In this document: one piece after another, positions 1 through 8,362 of the stretch
Layout: each line of letters begins with the position of its first letter
Numbering within the stretch: the stretch's first letter is position 1
Source: Nitrospirota bacterium
GTDB lineage: Bacteria > Nitrospirota > Leptospirillia > Leptospirillales > Leptospirillaceae
DNA: 41,605 nucleotides
Assembly: GCA_021840555.1 (NCBI GenBank)
Contig: JAKBXW010000006.1
Coordinates: 1 to 41,605, forward strand
Direction of reading: 5' to 3'
The notes under the pieces: model-generated
What the model was told of the DNA's origin: nothing
Database searches by the model: none
Seen by the model: only the letters and a program-made list of their open reading frames with translations
Position numbers and translations under genes: made by a program

Positions 1-1
1 G

Positions 2-148
2 CACCCCTCTTCGTCCAAAATCCACAAAGATCTCCATGCCATCGCCTGGCTCATGGCGCAGGCCACCGCAGACCATCTGGCCGGCCACCTCGCCGCGGCG
101 AAGGTGCTCTCCAATTCCCAGCAGGCAAAGCTTTCCACCCTCAAATAG
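2..148 (+). CDS. C-terminal end of a small CpxP/Spy-like protein (5' truncated by the window edge)
   Basis: An open frame enters from the left edge and stops at TAG 146-148, giving 48 residues. The visible part is a helical, His- and Ala-rich stretch ending in a 'VLSNSQQAKL' type segment. This resembles the 'LTPEQRAKL' repeat of the periplasmic CpxP/Spy/heavy-metal-resistance helical-hairpin family. A strong hairpin terminator follows 8 bases after the stop, which supports a genuine gene end. Family membership rests on one short segment only, and function cannot be read from it. The N-terminus, including any signal peptide, lies outside the window. Confidence 0.55.
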   Translation, partial: HPSSSKIHKDLHAIAWLMAQATADHLAGHLAAAKVLSNSQQAKLSTLK

Positions 149-155
149 TTTCTCC

Positions 156-182
156 GGGGCCGGCGACGGCCCCTTTATTTTT
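156..182 (+). terminator. Rho-independent terminator after the first gene
   Basis: The arms GGGGCC (156-161) and GGCCCC (168-173) enclose a 6-base loop and are followed by a T-rich run interrupted by one A. It closes the partial upstream gene and separates it from the helicase leader. Confidence 0.8.
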
Positions 183-272
183 CCTTCTGGGCTCACTCCC
201 TCCGTATCTGCACGGAAACCATCGATTACAAAAGACTTCCTTGACCAATCCGACAGAAAGCCCCGACCTCTC

Positions 273-301
273 TTGACTTTCGGAACAGACCGGTTGATAA
301 T
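273..301 (+). promoter_or_regulatory. Sigma70-type promoter of the DEAD-box helicase unit
   Basis: TTGACT (273-278) and GATAAT (296-301) are separated by exactly 17 bases. Transcription would begin near 308, giving a leader of about 300 nt before the helicase start at 613. It is the best promoter match in the 149-612 gap. Confidence 0.65.
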
Positions 302-612
302 AAACAGCAGATATACGTCGGGCATCATGGATTGTGTATCGCGTCGCTAGCATGCGCCGAATTTGCCGGAACTCATTGAATTGACCCTGCCAGATGGACC
401 AACGTCCGACCGCGTGTTCAAGTCTCTGCAAACCTTCCCGGCACTCTGTTGACAAGGACAGGTCCTTTCGGCGTCCGATATCCGATTCCGCTCCATTGCG
501 GCTCGGACGCGTCGCGGTGCCATATGGCTCCAAGCTTCCAGTCGGACTTGTCTTGTCCCCGAATCGATTCCCGCCGCCACCAATCATGTTAGGTTATCCA
601 TTAGGAGCAACA
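302..612 (+). other. Long 5' leader of the DEAD-box helicase gene
   Basis: This stretch has no convincing gene. The helicase frame stays open upstream to an ATG at 394, but those ~73 extra codons lack similarity to the family, whereas the protein from 613 begins exactly where DEAD-box RNA helicases begin. The gene start has AGGAG (603-607) just upstream. Long structured leaders are known for several cold-induced or autoregulated DEAD-box genes; whether this one is regulated is inference. Confidence 0.45.
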
Positions 613-2001
613 ATGTCTTTTGAGTCCCTCGGCCTCAACCCGGATCTTCTGCGCGCGCTTTCCGACCTCAACCACAACTCCCCGACTCCGATCCAGAAAC
701 AGACCATCCCTCCGATCATCGAAGGGCGCGATGTTCTGGGTGTCGCCCAGACCGGCTCCGGGAAAACGGGCGGATTCCTTCTCCCCTCGCTCCACAGGAA
801 CAAGCGCGCCCAGGGGGACCGGATCCGACACCAGATTCTTGTCCTCTCCCCGACCCGGGAGCTGGCGGGACAGATTGAACGGTCGGCCCGGGAATACGGC
901 AAGTACCTCAGGAGCCGGACGGTCCTTCTTGTAGGAGGGACCGACATGCGTCGCCAGATGGACAATCTGAGACGTCCGTGGGATCTGGCCATAGCCACCC
1001 CCGGACGCCTGATTGACCACATGCAGCGGGGCACGATCTCCCTCTCCCACGTCCACACCATCGTCCTCGATGAAGCCGACCGCATGCTCGACATGGGATT
1101 CCTTCCCGATGTCGAAACCATTCTCAAGGCACTTCCTGCGGATCGGCAGACCCTCCTTTTCACGGCCACACTTCCGACCCGGATCCAGAACCTGACAAAA
1201 ACCTACCAGAAAGACCCTGTTTTGATCCGGCTTGAGACATCCGGCGCCCCCCCCGTCTCCATCGACCAGGAGGTCGTCTCGATCGGCCATGGATCCCAGA
1301 AGTGGGGACTTCTGAAAACCATTCTGACGGAACCTCAGACCACGGAAGGGCAGACACTGATCTTCACCCGAACCAAGCGGAGCGCGGAAGAACTTTCGGA
1401 GGCCCTTCTGAGGGATGGATTCCCGAGCGACGCCCTCCACGGGGACAAGAGCCAGTCCCAGCGAAACCGTGTCCTTTCACGGTTCCGCGCCGGACAGACC
1501 CGGATCCTTGTCGCGACCGACGTCGCCGCCCGCGGACTCGACATCGATACGGTGACTTGCGTCGTCAACTATGACCTGCCACAATCCCCCGAAGACTATG
1601 TCCACAGGATCGGAAGAACCGGACGAGCCGGTCGCTCCGGTCGGGCCATTTCCTTTTGCCATCCGGCGGACAGGCCCCTTCTCCGGGACATCGAGCGCCT
1701 CCTTGGCAACTCGGTCCCGGTTTCTCCGCTCTCCCCTCCCCCCTCCTCTTCGGCAAACCGCCCCTTCCGGAGCGCCGGCCCCCGGGCCGGCCAACGATCC
1801 GACCGGCCCTATCGGACCGAAGACCGCAGAGGGGATTCCCGCCCGCCCTTCCGCTCGGGCAATCGACCGGATTCGACGAGAGATGGCAGTTCCGACTGGA
1901 AGCGGGACCGTCCGCTTTCCGGGCCGCGAAAGCCCTATTCCTCTTCGGGCTCACGACCTTTCCGGCCTGCCTCACGTCCGGCGTCGAACCAGGATTCCTG
2001 A
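613..2001 (+). CDS. DEAD-box ATP-dependent RNA helicase (RhlE-like)
   Basis: The 462-residue protein remodels RNA duplexes in ribosome assembly or mRNA decay. In order it shows a Q-motif region (F3, PTPIQ around 25-29), Walker A AQTGSGKT (45-52), PTREL (80-84), DEAD (153-156), TAT in place of the usual SAT (184-186), and the C-terminal RecA lobe with HRIGRTGR near 333. A Pro/Ser/Arg-rich basic tail occupies roughly the last 90 residues. Such disordered tails in RhlE/CsdA-type proteins bind RNA. The start at ATG 613 is chosen because the conserved N-terminus begins there and AGGAG lies just upstream. A hydrolase gene follows 15 bases after the stop, probably co-transcribed. The helicase identity is secure; the subfamily name is an inference from the short N-terminus and tail. 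Confidence 0.93.
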   Translation: MSFESLGLNPDLLRALSDLNHNSPTPIQKQTIPPIIEGRDVLGVAQTGSGKTGGFLLPSLHRNKRAQGDRIRHQILVLSPTRELAGQIERSAREYGKYLRSRTVLLVGGTDMRRQMDNLRRPWDLAIATPGRLIDHMQRGTISLSHVHTIVLDEADRMLDMGFLPDVETILKALPADRQTLLFTATLPTRIQNLTKTYQKDPVLIRLETSGAPPVSIDQEVVSIGHGSQKWGLLKTILTEPQTTEGQTLIFTRTKRSAEELSEALLRDGFPSDALHGDKSQSQRNRVLSRFRAGQTRILVATDVAARGLDIDTVTCVVNYDLPQSPEDYVHRIGRTGRAGRSGRAISFCHPADRPLLRDIERLLGNSVPVSPLSPPPSSSANRPFRSAGPRAGQRSDRPYRTEDRRGDSRPPFRSGNRPDSTRDGSSDWKRDRPLSGPRKPYSSSGSRPFRPASRPASNQDS

Positions 2002-2016
2002 GGGGCCGTTCCCCCC

Positions 2017-2751
2017 ATGAACCCCCTTCTTATCGGGATCACGACCGATTACGCTCCGGCGGAACCCGGCCGTGATCCCCGTTTTTTTCTGAAAACCTCC
2101 TACGTTACCTACTTTCAAAACGGCGGTGCGCTGGTTGTTCTCCTCCCATTTTCCTATGCCCCACATCAGGAAGACTTTGGTTTCCTGGACGGTATCGTCC
2201 TGTCAGGATCCGGCCCCGACATTCCCCCCCGCTTCTACAACGAAGAGACGACATTTCTTCCGGGTAACTGGATGCCGGAGGAGAGGGTGGAATTCGAATT
2301 CTTCCTGATCTCCCTGTCGGAGCGAAAAGGGATTCCTCTCTTCGGGATCTGCGGTGGATTCCAGACCATGAACGTCTTTCGGGGAGGGACGCTGGTCCAG
2401 GACCTTCCGTCGATGCGTCCGGACGGGAACGCCCATCAGGATTCGGAACATGATGTTACCCTGGGCGACGGCTGGAGGGAACTGGCGGGGTCAAAAGGCA
2501 TTGCGGGACTTGATCGTGTCAGGGTCAACAGCTTCCATCACCAGGGAATCAACCGGCTGGGGAAGCAGCTGAAGGTCGAGGCGGTCTCCGGAGACGGCCT
2601 CGTCGAGGGATTCCGGGATCCAGACCATCCTTTTTTTGCGGGAGTGCAATGGCATCCTGAGCGGATGCCGTCCGGGGATTCCTTCAGCCAGAGCCTTCGG
2701 AACCACTTTCTTGACGCCTGCCGGCTCTACCGGAACGGACGCCGGAGCTGA
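2017..2751 (+). CDS. Class-I glutamine amidotransferase-like hydrolase (peptidase C26, PuuD-type)
   Basis: The 244-residue cytoplasmic hydrolase belongs to the gamma-glutamyl-GABA hydrolase family. These enzymes use a Cys-His-Glu triad to hydrolyse gamma-glutamyl amides. The nucleophile elbow GICGG puts Cys at 112, and QWHPE supplies His 213 and Glu 215; 'NSFHHQ' near 171-176 is the other family signature. PuuD itself has GICRG, so the Gly after Cys is a small deviation and the true substrate is uncertain. No putrescine-pathway genes are nearby. It lies 15 bases downstream of the helicase. Its TGA abuts the stop of the opposing gene with no spacing. Confidence 0.8.
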   Translation: MNPLLIGITTDYAPAEPGRDPRFFLKTSYVTYFQNGGALVVLLPFSYAPHQEDFGFLDGIVLSGSGPDIPPRFYNEETTFLPGNWMPEERVEFEFFLISLSERKGIPLFGICGGFQTMNVFRGGTLVQDLPSMRPDGNAHQDSEHDVTLGDGWRELAGSKGIAGLDRVRVNSFHHQGINRLGKQLKVEAVSGDGLVEGFRDPDHPFFAGVQWHPERMPSGDSFSQSLRNHFLDACRLYRNGRRS

Positions 2752-3690
2752 TCACCCCCGTCCGGGCCGAAAGGGAGGTTCCTGATCTTTTCTCCGCCCG
2801 GGGGGACGGCCTCCAAAGGGGATCTGTCCGGATTTTCCGGCCCTTCGCACGGCATTCCGCCGCCACCTGGCGATGGTCTCGGGCGTTATTTTAAGGACGG
2901 CCTCCGGGTCATAAAGGCGCCGTTCCCGGAGTCTTCCGTTTCTTATCGATTCGATGCGGAGAACGACCGGAATCCGGCCTCCCTCCACCCATTCCTCGAA
3001 CTCCTTTGGACGCAATCCCAGCTCACGCCTGACTTCCCTATCCCCCCAGAGAGAACGGACCCAGTCCTGAAAATCCCGCTCCATCCGGCGTTCCCTTTCG
3101 GCCTCCAGTCGGACCCTCTTTTTTTCCTCCCTCAGGAAGGCCCGGGCCTTTCTGAAATTCTCGATGATCTCTTTCCGGGGAAGCAGGTTTCCATGGTCCG
3201 CCATCATCCGTTCAACTCCCAGAGCGATCGGCCGATCCAGATTCCCTGTGAAACGAATCTTTTCCGGAGGAAGTCCGGAGAGAGCCAGGGCATAGGTCCG
3301 CCACGGCTCCTGGGTAAGAAGGATGAAGCGAACGACCGGATCGGGTTCTCCCCCGACCTTGTCGTACAGAAGCCTGGAGATGGCGGCTCTGATGTTGTCC
3401 AGCGTTTCGGGAGAGGCAAGGTCGATGATCTCTCCCGACACCCGGCCAGCGACAGCCTTCAGGTGGTCCTCCGACACGCGCCCGGGGTCAACCCCCAAAA
3501 GGGAGAGGTCACGGGCCACCGAGGCCGTCTTCAATGCCTCATAGACAGTCTCAAGAAGGGCCCTGTCGGAGGGGGCGCGGATGGTCCACGCTTCGATCCG
3601 GGAAGGTGAGGGAAGGGGGAGTGCACGTCTTTCGAAGGCCTGGAGAATCCAGACAGAATCTTGCACGTTGGCAGAACCCCTGGCGCTCAT
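2752..3690 (-). CDS. Unknown protein with a possible helix-turn-helix C-terminal region
   Basis: This 312-residue protein matches no family I recognise. The start is placed at ATG 3690 because it forms an ATGA overlap with the nagZ stop, the pattern used throughout this strand. The N-terminal half is mixed helical. Residues about 165-220 form a charged Arg/Glu-rich stretch likely to be helical or coiled coil. The segment after it (ELGLRPKEFEEWVEGGRIPV ... RLYDPEAVL) resembles excisionase/MerR-type DNA-binding regions, where a short helix pair is followed by 'GRIPV' and a 'YDPEAV' turn. The tail is very basic. A DNA- or RNA-binding role is inference. It is the last gene of a translationally coupled set. 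Confidence 0.65.
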   Translation of the reverse strand: MSARGSANVQDSVWILQAFERRALPLPSPSRIEAWTIRAPSDRALLETVYEALKTASVARDLSLLGVDPGRVSEDHLKAVAGRVSGEIIDLASPETLDNIRAAISRLLYDKVGGEPDPVVRFILLTQEPWRTYALALSGLPPEKIRFTGNLDRPIALGVERMMADHGNLLPRKEIIENFRKARAFLREEKKRVRLEAERERRMERDFQDWVRSLWGDREVRRELGLRPKEFEEWVEGGRIPVVLRIESIRNGRLRERRLYDPEAVLKITPETIARWRRNAVRRAGKSGQIPFGGRPPGRRKDQEPPFRPGRG

Positions 3691-4673
3691 CGGCCCACTC
3701 CCCGGAAGGGGTTCGCCCGCATCCATTCATCAAAGCGTTCGACGGCGCGGATCGCTGGACTCCAGCCCTCCCGAATCTTGTTCTCCACAGTGTCGAAAAC
3801 CTTCAGCGCGGCATCCCTGTTCCGTAGGACGAGCAAACCGTCGCACCCGGCCGCAAGCGCCGATTCGGCGGCAACGGAGACACCGCTTCTGGCGACGGCC
3901 TCCATCAGGAGGTCGTCAGACAGAACCAGACCTTTGTAACCGAGCCGATCCCTGAGAAGACCGGAGACGATCGGTCGGGAGAGAGTGGCCGGAAGACTCG
4001 CGTCCAAAGCCGGATAGACAACATGGGCTGTCATCATCAGCGGAATGCCCGCGTCGATGGCCATCCGGAAGGGGACCAGTTCCCTGTTCTCGAGGATCTC
4101 CCAGGGAGCGGAAACGACCGGAAGGGCCAGATGGGAGTCGAGATCGGTATCGCCATGGCCCGGGAAATGCTTGCCACAGGGAAGAATACCTTCCGAAGCG
4201 AGCCCTTCGGCGAAGGCCATGGCCAAAAGGCCCACCGACCGGGGGTCTGAGGAAAAGGACCGGTCCCCGATGACGGGATTGGCGGAGTTGGAATCAACAT
4301 CCAGCACAGGAGCGAAATCCACGTCGAACCCCAGACCCCGGAGGGCGCGACCGAGATCACGGCCAGCTTCCCTGATAAGAACCGTATCCCCGGTTTTCCC
4401 CAGGGCTCGCATGGGGGGGAGGGCGGGAACCCCTTCCCTGAGCCTGGCAACGCGCCCCCCCTCCTGATCGACCGCGATCAAAACCCTTCCCGATGGACAG
4501 CTCTGCCGGATTGCCATATTGAGCTCCCGGACCTGATCGGCAGAACGGACATTCTCCCGGAAGATCACCACTCCCGCCGGATCGATCCTTTCAAGGAATC
4601 TACGGTCTTCGGATTCAAGCTCCGGCCCGGGAACGCTGACCCACAAAAGAGTCCCCGGACGCCCCCCCTTCAT
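3687..4673 (-). CDS. nagZ: Beta-N-acetylhexosaminidase NagZ (glycoside hydrolase family 3)
   Basis: The 328-residue cytoplasmic enzyme removes GlcNAc from muropeptides during peptidoglycan recycling. The GH3 signature KHFPGHGDT (168-176) carries the catalytic His of the mobile loop, and the nucleophile Asp lies in LSDDLLM (near 253). 'VDQEGGRVARL' (69-79) is the substrate-binding segment of NagZ proteins. The frame is open for 78 codons further upstream, but that part overlaps the upstream pyrophosphatase gene and is unrelated. ATG 4673 gives an ATGA overlap with that gene's stop. No signal peptide is seen, as expected for the cytoplasmic Gram-negative type. Other cell-wall genes in the window are in separate units. 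Confidence 0.92.
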   Translation of the reverse strand: MKGGRPGTLLWVSVPGPELESEDRRFLERIDPAGVVIFRENVRSADQVRELNMAIRQSCPSGRVLIAVDQEGGRVARLREGVPALPPMRALGKTGDTVLIREAGRDLGRALRGLGFDVDFAPVLDVDSNSANPVIGDRSFSSDPRSVGLLAMAFAEGLASEGILPCGKHFPGHGDTDLDSHLALPVVSAPWEILENRELVPFRMAIDAGIPLMMTAHVVYPALDASLPATLSRPIVSGLLRDRLGYKGLVLSDDLLMEAVARSGVSVAAESALAAGCDGLLVLRNRDAALKVFDTVENKIREGWSPAIRAVERFDEWMRANPFRGVGR

Positions 4674-5293
4674 GGCCTCTCCAGCGCCAGGCACAACCTT
4701 TGGAAGGCCCGGAATCGATGCGAGATTTTGTTCTTTTCGGAGGTCGCCATGACACCGAAACTTGCCCGGTATCCGTCGGGAATGAACAGGGGATCGTAGC
4801 CGAATCCGCCGTCCCCCATGGGTCCATTGGCGATTCGTCCCGGAACCCGGCCCGCGGAGGCGGCCCGGAGAGCTCCGGTGTCGATGTCCACTGCCACCAG
4901 CACACACACGAAGAAGGCCTGACGATCGGAGCCTGAAAGGCCCTTCATGTTTTTGAGAAGGAGCTCGCGATTTTCCTGATCGGTCGCATCCAGTCCGGCG
5001 TAACGGGCCGATCGGACCCCAGGGGCCCCGGAAAGGGCCGGAACCACCAGACCGGAATCATCGGCAAAGAGAATGCCGGATCTTTTTCCTGACAAGGCGC
5101 GTGCGAAGGCCTGGGCCTTCAGACAGGCATTGCCGAAAAAGGTCTCCGCCTCCTCCTCGATCGCCGGTGGCGGACAATTGGAAGAAAAGGCTGTCTCCAC
5201 AGATACGAAGGGAGGGGCCATATTCCGAAACTCCTCTGCTTTGTGAGGATTGCCGGTACCCAGAAAAAGGAGAAGGCCCCTTTTCTTACCCAT
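4670..5293 (-). CDS. rdgB: XTP/dITP pyrophosphatase (RdgB/HAM1 family)
   Basis: The 207-residue house-cleaning enzyme hydrolyses ITP, dITP and XTP to monophosphates, keeping deaminated purines out of nucleic acids. Visible signatures are GTGNPHKAEEF (12-22), FADDSGLVV (77-85) with the acidic metal ligands, GVRSARYAG (92-100) and, near the end, GYDPLF and EKNKISHR, which read the nucleotide. ATG 5293 places the GTGN motif close to the N-terminus as in the family, with GGAAAG upstream. The start overlaps the upstream DHH gene by 8 bases and the stop overlaps nagZ as ATGA, so the three genes are translationally linked. Confidence 0.92.
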   Translation of the reverse strand: MGKKRGLLLFLGTGNPHKAEEFRNMAPPFVSVETAFSSNCPPPAIEEEAETFFGNACLKAQAFARALSGKRSGILFADDSGLVVPALSGAPGVRSARYAGLDATDQENRELLLKNMKGLSGSDRQAFFVCVLVAVDIDTGALRAASAGRVPGRIANGPMGDGGFGYDPLFIPDGYRASFGVMATSEKNKISHRFRAFQRLCLALERP

Positions 5294-6239
5294 TCCCGGC
5301 TTTCCCGGAGGAACCATCGCCGCAAAAGACGGGCCGAAGCTGTCCATCGGGTCCCTCGACCTCGTGAACGGGAACGTCCGACAGGAAGCCGGCCGCCTTG
5401 GCATGTCCTCCCCCGCCGTACCGGGAGGCAATTTTTGAAAGATCGGGGCCTCCATCGCTTGCCCGCAGACTGTACGAAAGACGGCCATCCTTCCGGACGG
5501 ACCAGATGACGACAAAAGGGGTGTCGGACTTCATCGCACCACCGATCTCCGAAGTCAGGAGCGGGGAGTTGACGAAAAAGGCCCGCTCTCCCGATGAAAA
5601 ACGGCCCCACACACCGGTCTCCCGAATGGCCGTCTTCAGTAGCATCGACTGGTAGCGGAGAATGGAGCGTCCTTCGACAACGAGGGGGTTCTCTTCCGAG
5701 AGGGTGCCATATCCGAGGGTTCGACAGAGCCTGTCCCAGACCTCGAAATCGAAGGCGTAGGAGGCCATCGCCGTCGTCACCTCCAGCGAAAGCGGAAGAT
5801 TCCATTTCCAAAGATCCCGGTCCTCGACGTAACGGATCAGGTTGGGGACCGGCTCCCCCGGAAAGAAACGCTCCCAGGCGATCATGGCTCCCGAGCGGCC
5901 CATGTCAAAGACGATGTCGGGATCCCCCGGATAAAGGGGGGCGATCTTTTCCATGGCGCTCTTGTGATGATCGAGAAGAACGACATGATGGGCCCTGTTC
6001 CGAAGAAGAGCCAGATAGACGGGATCGAAGGAGAGGTCGAGGATGAAGACATCCTGGCCAACGGGAATCTCCGGAAGGGGATCCCCGTAGTTGTAGGGGA
6101 CGAACGACAGGGGAAGTCTTCCGGAATAACGTTTCCAGGCGGCCCAGGCGGCCCCGAATCCATCGGAGCAGTTACGGTGGTAGAAAATCGTGACGGGTGT
6201 TGGCTCTTTTCTTTCGGTATCGATGGTGGCGGAACTCAT
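5286..6239 (-). CDS. DHH/DHHA1-family phosphoesterase
   Basis: The 317-residue protein has the two-lobed DHH phosphoesterase fold. The N-terminal lobe starts with a metal-binding 'HRNCSDGFG' segment (21-29), a further acidic ligand set near 68, and the diagnostic DHH (90-92). The DHHA1 lobe ends with GGGGHAKAAGF (275-285), which binds the substrate phosphate or RNA/nucleotide. Relatives include nanoRNases, c-di-AMP phosphodiesterases and an uncharacterised 'DHH phosphohydrolase' set. The short form here lacks PAS/GGDEF and CBS domains, so a specific substrate cannot be assigned. It heads the coupled rdgB-nagZ-unknown run and lies 48 bases after the ABC-F gene. Confidence 0.85.
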   Translation of the reverse strand: MSSATIDTERKEPTPVTIFYHRNCSDGFGAAWAAWKRYSGRLPLSFVPYNYGDPLPEIPVGQDVFILDLSFDPVYLALLRNRAHHVVLLDHHKSAMEKIAPLYPGDPDIVFDMGRSGAMIAWERFFPGEPVPNLIRYVEDRDLWKWNLPLSLEVTTAMASYAFDFEVWDRLCRTLGYGTLSEENPLVVEGRSILRYQSMLLKTAIRETGVWGRFSSGERAFFVNSPLLTSEIGGAMKSDTPFVVIWSVRKDGRLSYSLRASDGGPDLSKIASRYGGGGHAKAAGFLSDVPVHEVEGPDGQLRPVFCGDGSSGKAGNG

Positions 6240-6287
6240 ATTGTCCTTTTCTCCCTGCCGTTCCCGACCTCCGATCGAATGAAGGGA

Positions 6288-8186
6288 TCAGGAAGGGCGT
6301 TGGACAGATCGTTCGAGCAGGCTCCCTAGGCGCTCCCATTCTGCGGTTCTGTCCGACAGTTTTTTCCTCGCGACGGAGAGTTTCGAGGAAGCCCGACGGG
6401 CCTCGGGCCCGGAGCCGGAGGCGGCCCTGGACAGGCGCTCCACCTCTTCCTCCAGCTCAAGCACCTCCTTCTCGACCCAGGAGAGCCTCTTTTCAACCAT
6501 CTCCGGATCTTCTCCCCCTTTTTCGCGCTCCTCCCCCACCGAAGCCGATATATTTTTCGACGATCCCTGCGGCACGGGTGACGAAACATTCAGGACTCCG
6601 TCACGCTTGGCGCGGTAGGTCTCGAAACGGTGGTTCATGAAGAGACGGATCGACCCCGGAAGAACTTCGATGATGTCGGTGGCTATTTTTTCGATGACAT
6701 AGCGGTCGTGGGTGATGAACACCAGCGTTCCCCGGTAGGCTTCCAGAGCGCCGACGAGAGCCTCCCGGGAGGGAAGGTCGAGATGGTTGGTCGGCTCGTC
6801 CAAAAGCAGAAGGTTGGCCGGGGCGAGTAGAAGGCGGGCCAGGGCCAGCCGGCTTTTTTCTCCTCCCGACAGGACTCCCACCTTCTTGAAAACCTCCTCC
6901 TGACGGAAGAGGAATGCTCCGAGCAGTCCCCTGATCCGGGTCTGGGACTCCGAGTCAGGGGCCACAGACTCCATGCTGGCCAGAACGGTGTGGGAAGGAT
7001 CGAGAATTTCGAGCTGGTGCTGGGAGTAGTAGGCGGTCGTGACTCCCGTGCCGGTCCGGTAGCTTCCGGCATCGGGAACGACGGCTCCCGCCATGATCTT
7101 GAGCAGGGTCGACTTCCCGGCTCCGTTCGGACCGATCAGGGCCACCTTCATGCCCCGGCGGAGGACCCAGTCGAAGGGATGGACAATCGTGCGTCCGTCG
7201 TAGGATTTTTCGATCTCGGAAAAGGTGGCGACGATCTCTCCGGAGCGCACCGGCGCGGGGAAGGTGAACCGGACGGTCTTCTCGGTCGCCTCCTTTTCCA
7301 GGCGCTCGATTTTTTCGAGAGCCTTGATCCGGCTCTGGACCTGAGTGGCTTTCGTGGCCTTGGAGCGGAAGCGGTCAATGAACTCCTGGGTCTTTGCGAT
7401 CTCCTCTTCCTGACGGGCAATGGCCGCGTCAAGCGCCAGAGCCCGCCGCTCCTTCTCGGCAAGGTAGGCGTCGTAGTTGCCGGTAAAGACGGTCGCCTTC
7501 CCTCCGGAAAGCTCGATGACTCCCCCCACGACCCCGTTCATGAAGGATCGGTCATGGGAGATGAGGAGAACCGCTCCCGGAAAGTCAAGAAGGAAGGATT
7601 CCAGCCACTCGATAGACGGAATGTCGAGATGGTTGGTCGGTTCGTCCAGAAGCAGGAGGTCGGGGTTCGTGACCAGGGTTCGGGCCAGCGCCACTCGCAT
7701 ACGCCATCCTCCCGAAAGATCGGAGACGCGGGCGTCCATCCGCGCCTGGTCGAATCCGAGCCCCGCCAGAACCTTTCTCGCCGTGGTTTCCTGTTCGAAC
7801 CCCCCCAGGAGTCCAAAACGCGCCTGGACCTCTCCGTACCGATCCAGGACCCTGGCATCCCCCGCCTCCAGCTTCTTTTCGAGGAGCCGCATCTCTTCTT
7901 CAAGACGCATGAGCTCCGCATCCCCGCTCATGACGCACCCGACAGCGGTCATCTCCCCCTCGATGTGGACCTCCTGGGGCAGGTAGCCCACCCGGTATCC
8001 GGGAGGCATGCTCACCGCCCCGTCATCGGGCTCAAGGACCCCGGCCAGAATTTTCATCAAAGAAGACTTTCCTGCTCCGTTCGGACCGACAAGGGCCATC
8101 CGTTCCCGAAGGGAAATGCGGAGAGAAAGGTCGGAGAAGAGTGTTTTTGTCGGATAATGCTTGGAGATGCCTGACAGGGTAATCAT
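6288..8186 (-). CDS. ABC-F family ATPase (translation-associated, duplicated ABC)
   Basis: The 632-residue protein has two ABC ATPase domains and no membrane segments. Domain 1 has Walker A GPNGAGKSS (34-42), signature LSGGW and Walker B LLLDEPTNHLD. Domain 2 repeats these as GPNGAGKST (about 354), LSGGEKSR and LLLDEPTNHLD. The linker between them is charged and helical, and a C-terminal coiled-coil (about 550-632) is typical of Uup/YheS-type members. ABC-F proteins bind the ribosomal E site and rescue stalled or drug-bound ribosomes; some act in DNA transactions. The start ATG 8186 overlaps the stop of a 55-codon upstream ORF as ATGA. A promoter at 8363-8391 would drive both. Confidence 0.92.
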   Translation of the reverse strand: MITLSGISKHYPTKTLFSDLSLRISLRERMALVGPNGAGKSSLMKILAGVLEPDDGAVSMPPGYRVGYLPQEVHIEGEMTAVGCVMSGDAELMRLEEEMRLLEKKLEAGDARVLDRYGEVQARFGLLGGFEQETTARKVLAGLGFDQARMDARVSDLSGGWRMRVALARTLVTNPDLLLLDEPTNHLDIPSIEWLESFLLDFPGAVLLISHDRSFMNGVVGGVIELSGGKATVFTGNYDAYLAEKERRALALDAAIARQEEEIAKTQEFIDRFRSKATKATQVQSRIKALEKIERLEKEATEKTVRFTFPAPVRSGEIVATFSEIEKSYDGRTIVHPFDWVLRRGMKVALIGPNGAGKSTLLKIMAGAVVPDAGSYRTGTGVTTAYYSQHQLEILDPSHTVLASMESVAPDSESQTRIRGLLGAFLFRQEEVFKKVGVLSGGEKSRLALARLLLAPANLLLLDEPTNHLDLPSREALVGALEAYRGTLVFITHDRYVIEKIATDIIEVLPGSIRLFMNHRFETYRAKRDGVLNVSSPVPQGSSKNISASVGEEREKGGEDPEMVEKRLSWVEKEVLELEEEVERLSRAASGSGPEARRASSKLSVARKKLSDRTAEWERLGSLLERSVQRPS

Positions 8187-8350
8187 GGCTTTACCGGAGC
8201 GGCCACGACGAATTCGTCCGGCTTCCGCTTCAGGAGATTCCTGAAATCGGGACGGGGCATTTTAAAGGTCCTCATTCGGTTCTTGTCGGGTATCCGCCGG
8301 GCCTTTCGCGGAAAGATCGGTGCGGCATGGGCTTTCGGAGGAAATTTCAT
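8183..8350 (-). CDS. Short basic leader ORF coupled to the ABC-F gene (hypothetical)
   Basis: A 55-codon frame runs from ATG 8350 to TGA 8183-8185, overlapping the ABC-F ATG as ATGA. The product is Lys/Arg-rich with no recognisable domain. The promoter at 8363-8391 puts the transcript start only about six bases before ATG 8350, so that ATG would be nearly leaderless. Inner ATGs at 8275 and 8260 are alternatives; the latter has GAGG nine bases upstream and would give 25 residues. Coding status is not proven. Position, overlap and context (ABC-F genes are often preceded by regulatory leader peptides) are the grounds for listing it. Confidence 0.4.
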   Translation of the reverse strand: MKFPPKAHAAPIFPRKARRIPDKNRMRTFKMPRPDFRNLLKRKPDEFVVAAPVKP

Positions 8351-8362
8351 ACATCTGATCAA

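Noticed and set aside
394-612. N-terminal extension of the DEAD-box helicase from ATG 394
   Set aside because: The extra residues have no family similarity, and ATG 613 has a good ribosome-binding site and begins exactly at the conserved N-terminus.
4674-4907. 78-codon upstream extension of nagZ
   Set aside because: It is a frame within the rdgB gene and unrelated to NagZ; ATG 4673 forms the ATGA overlap.
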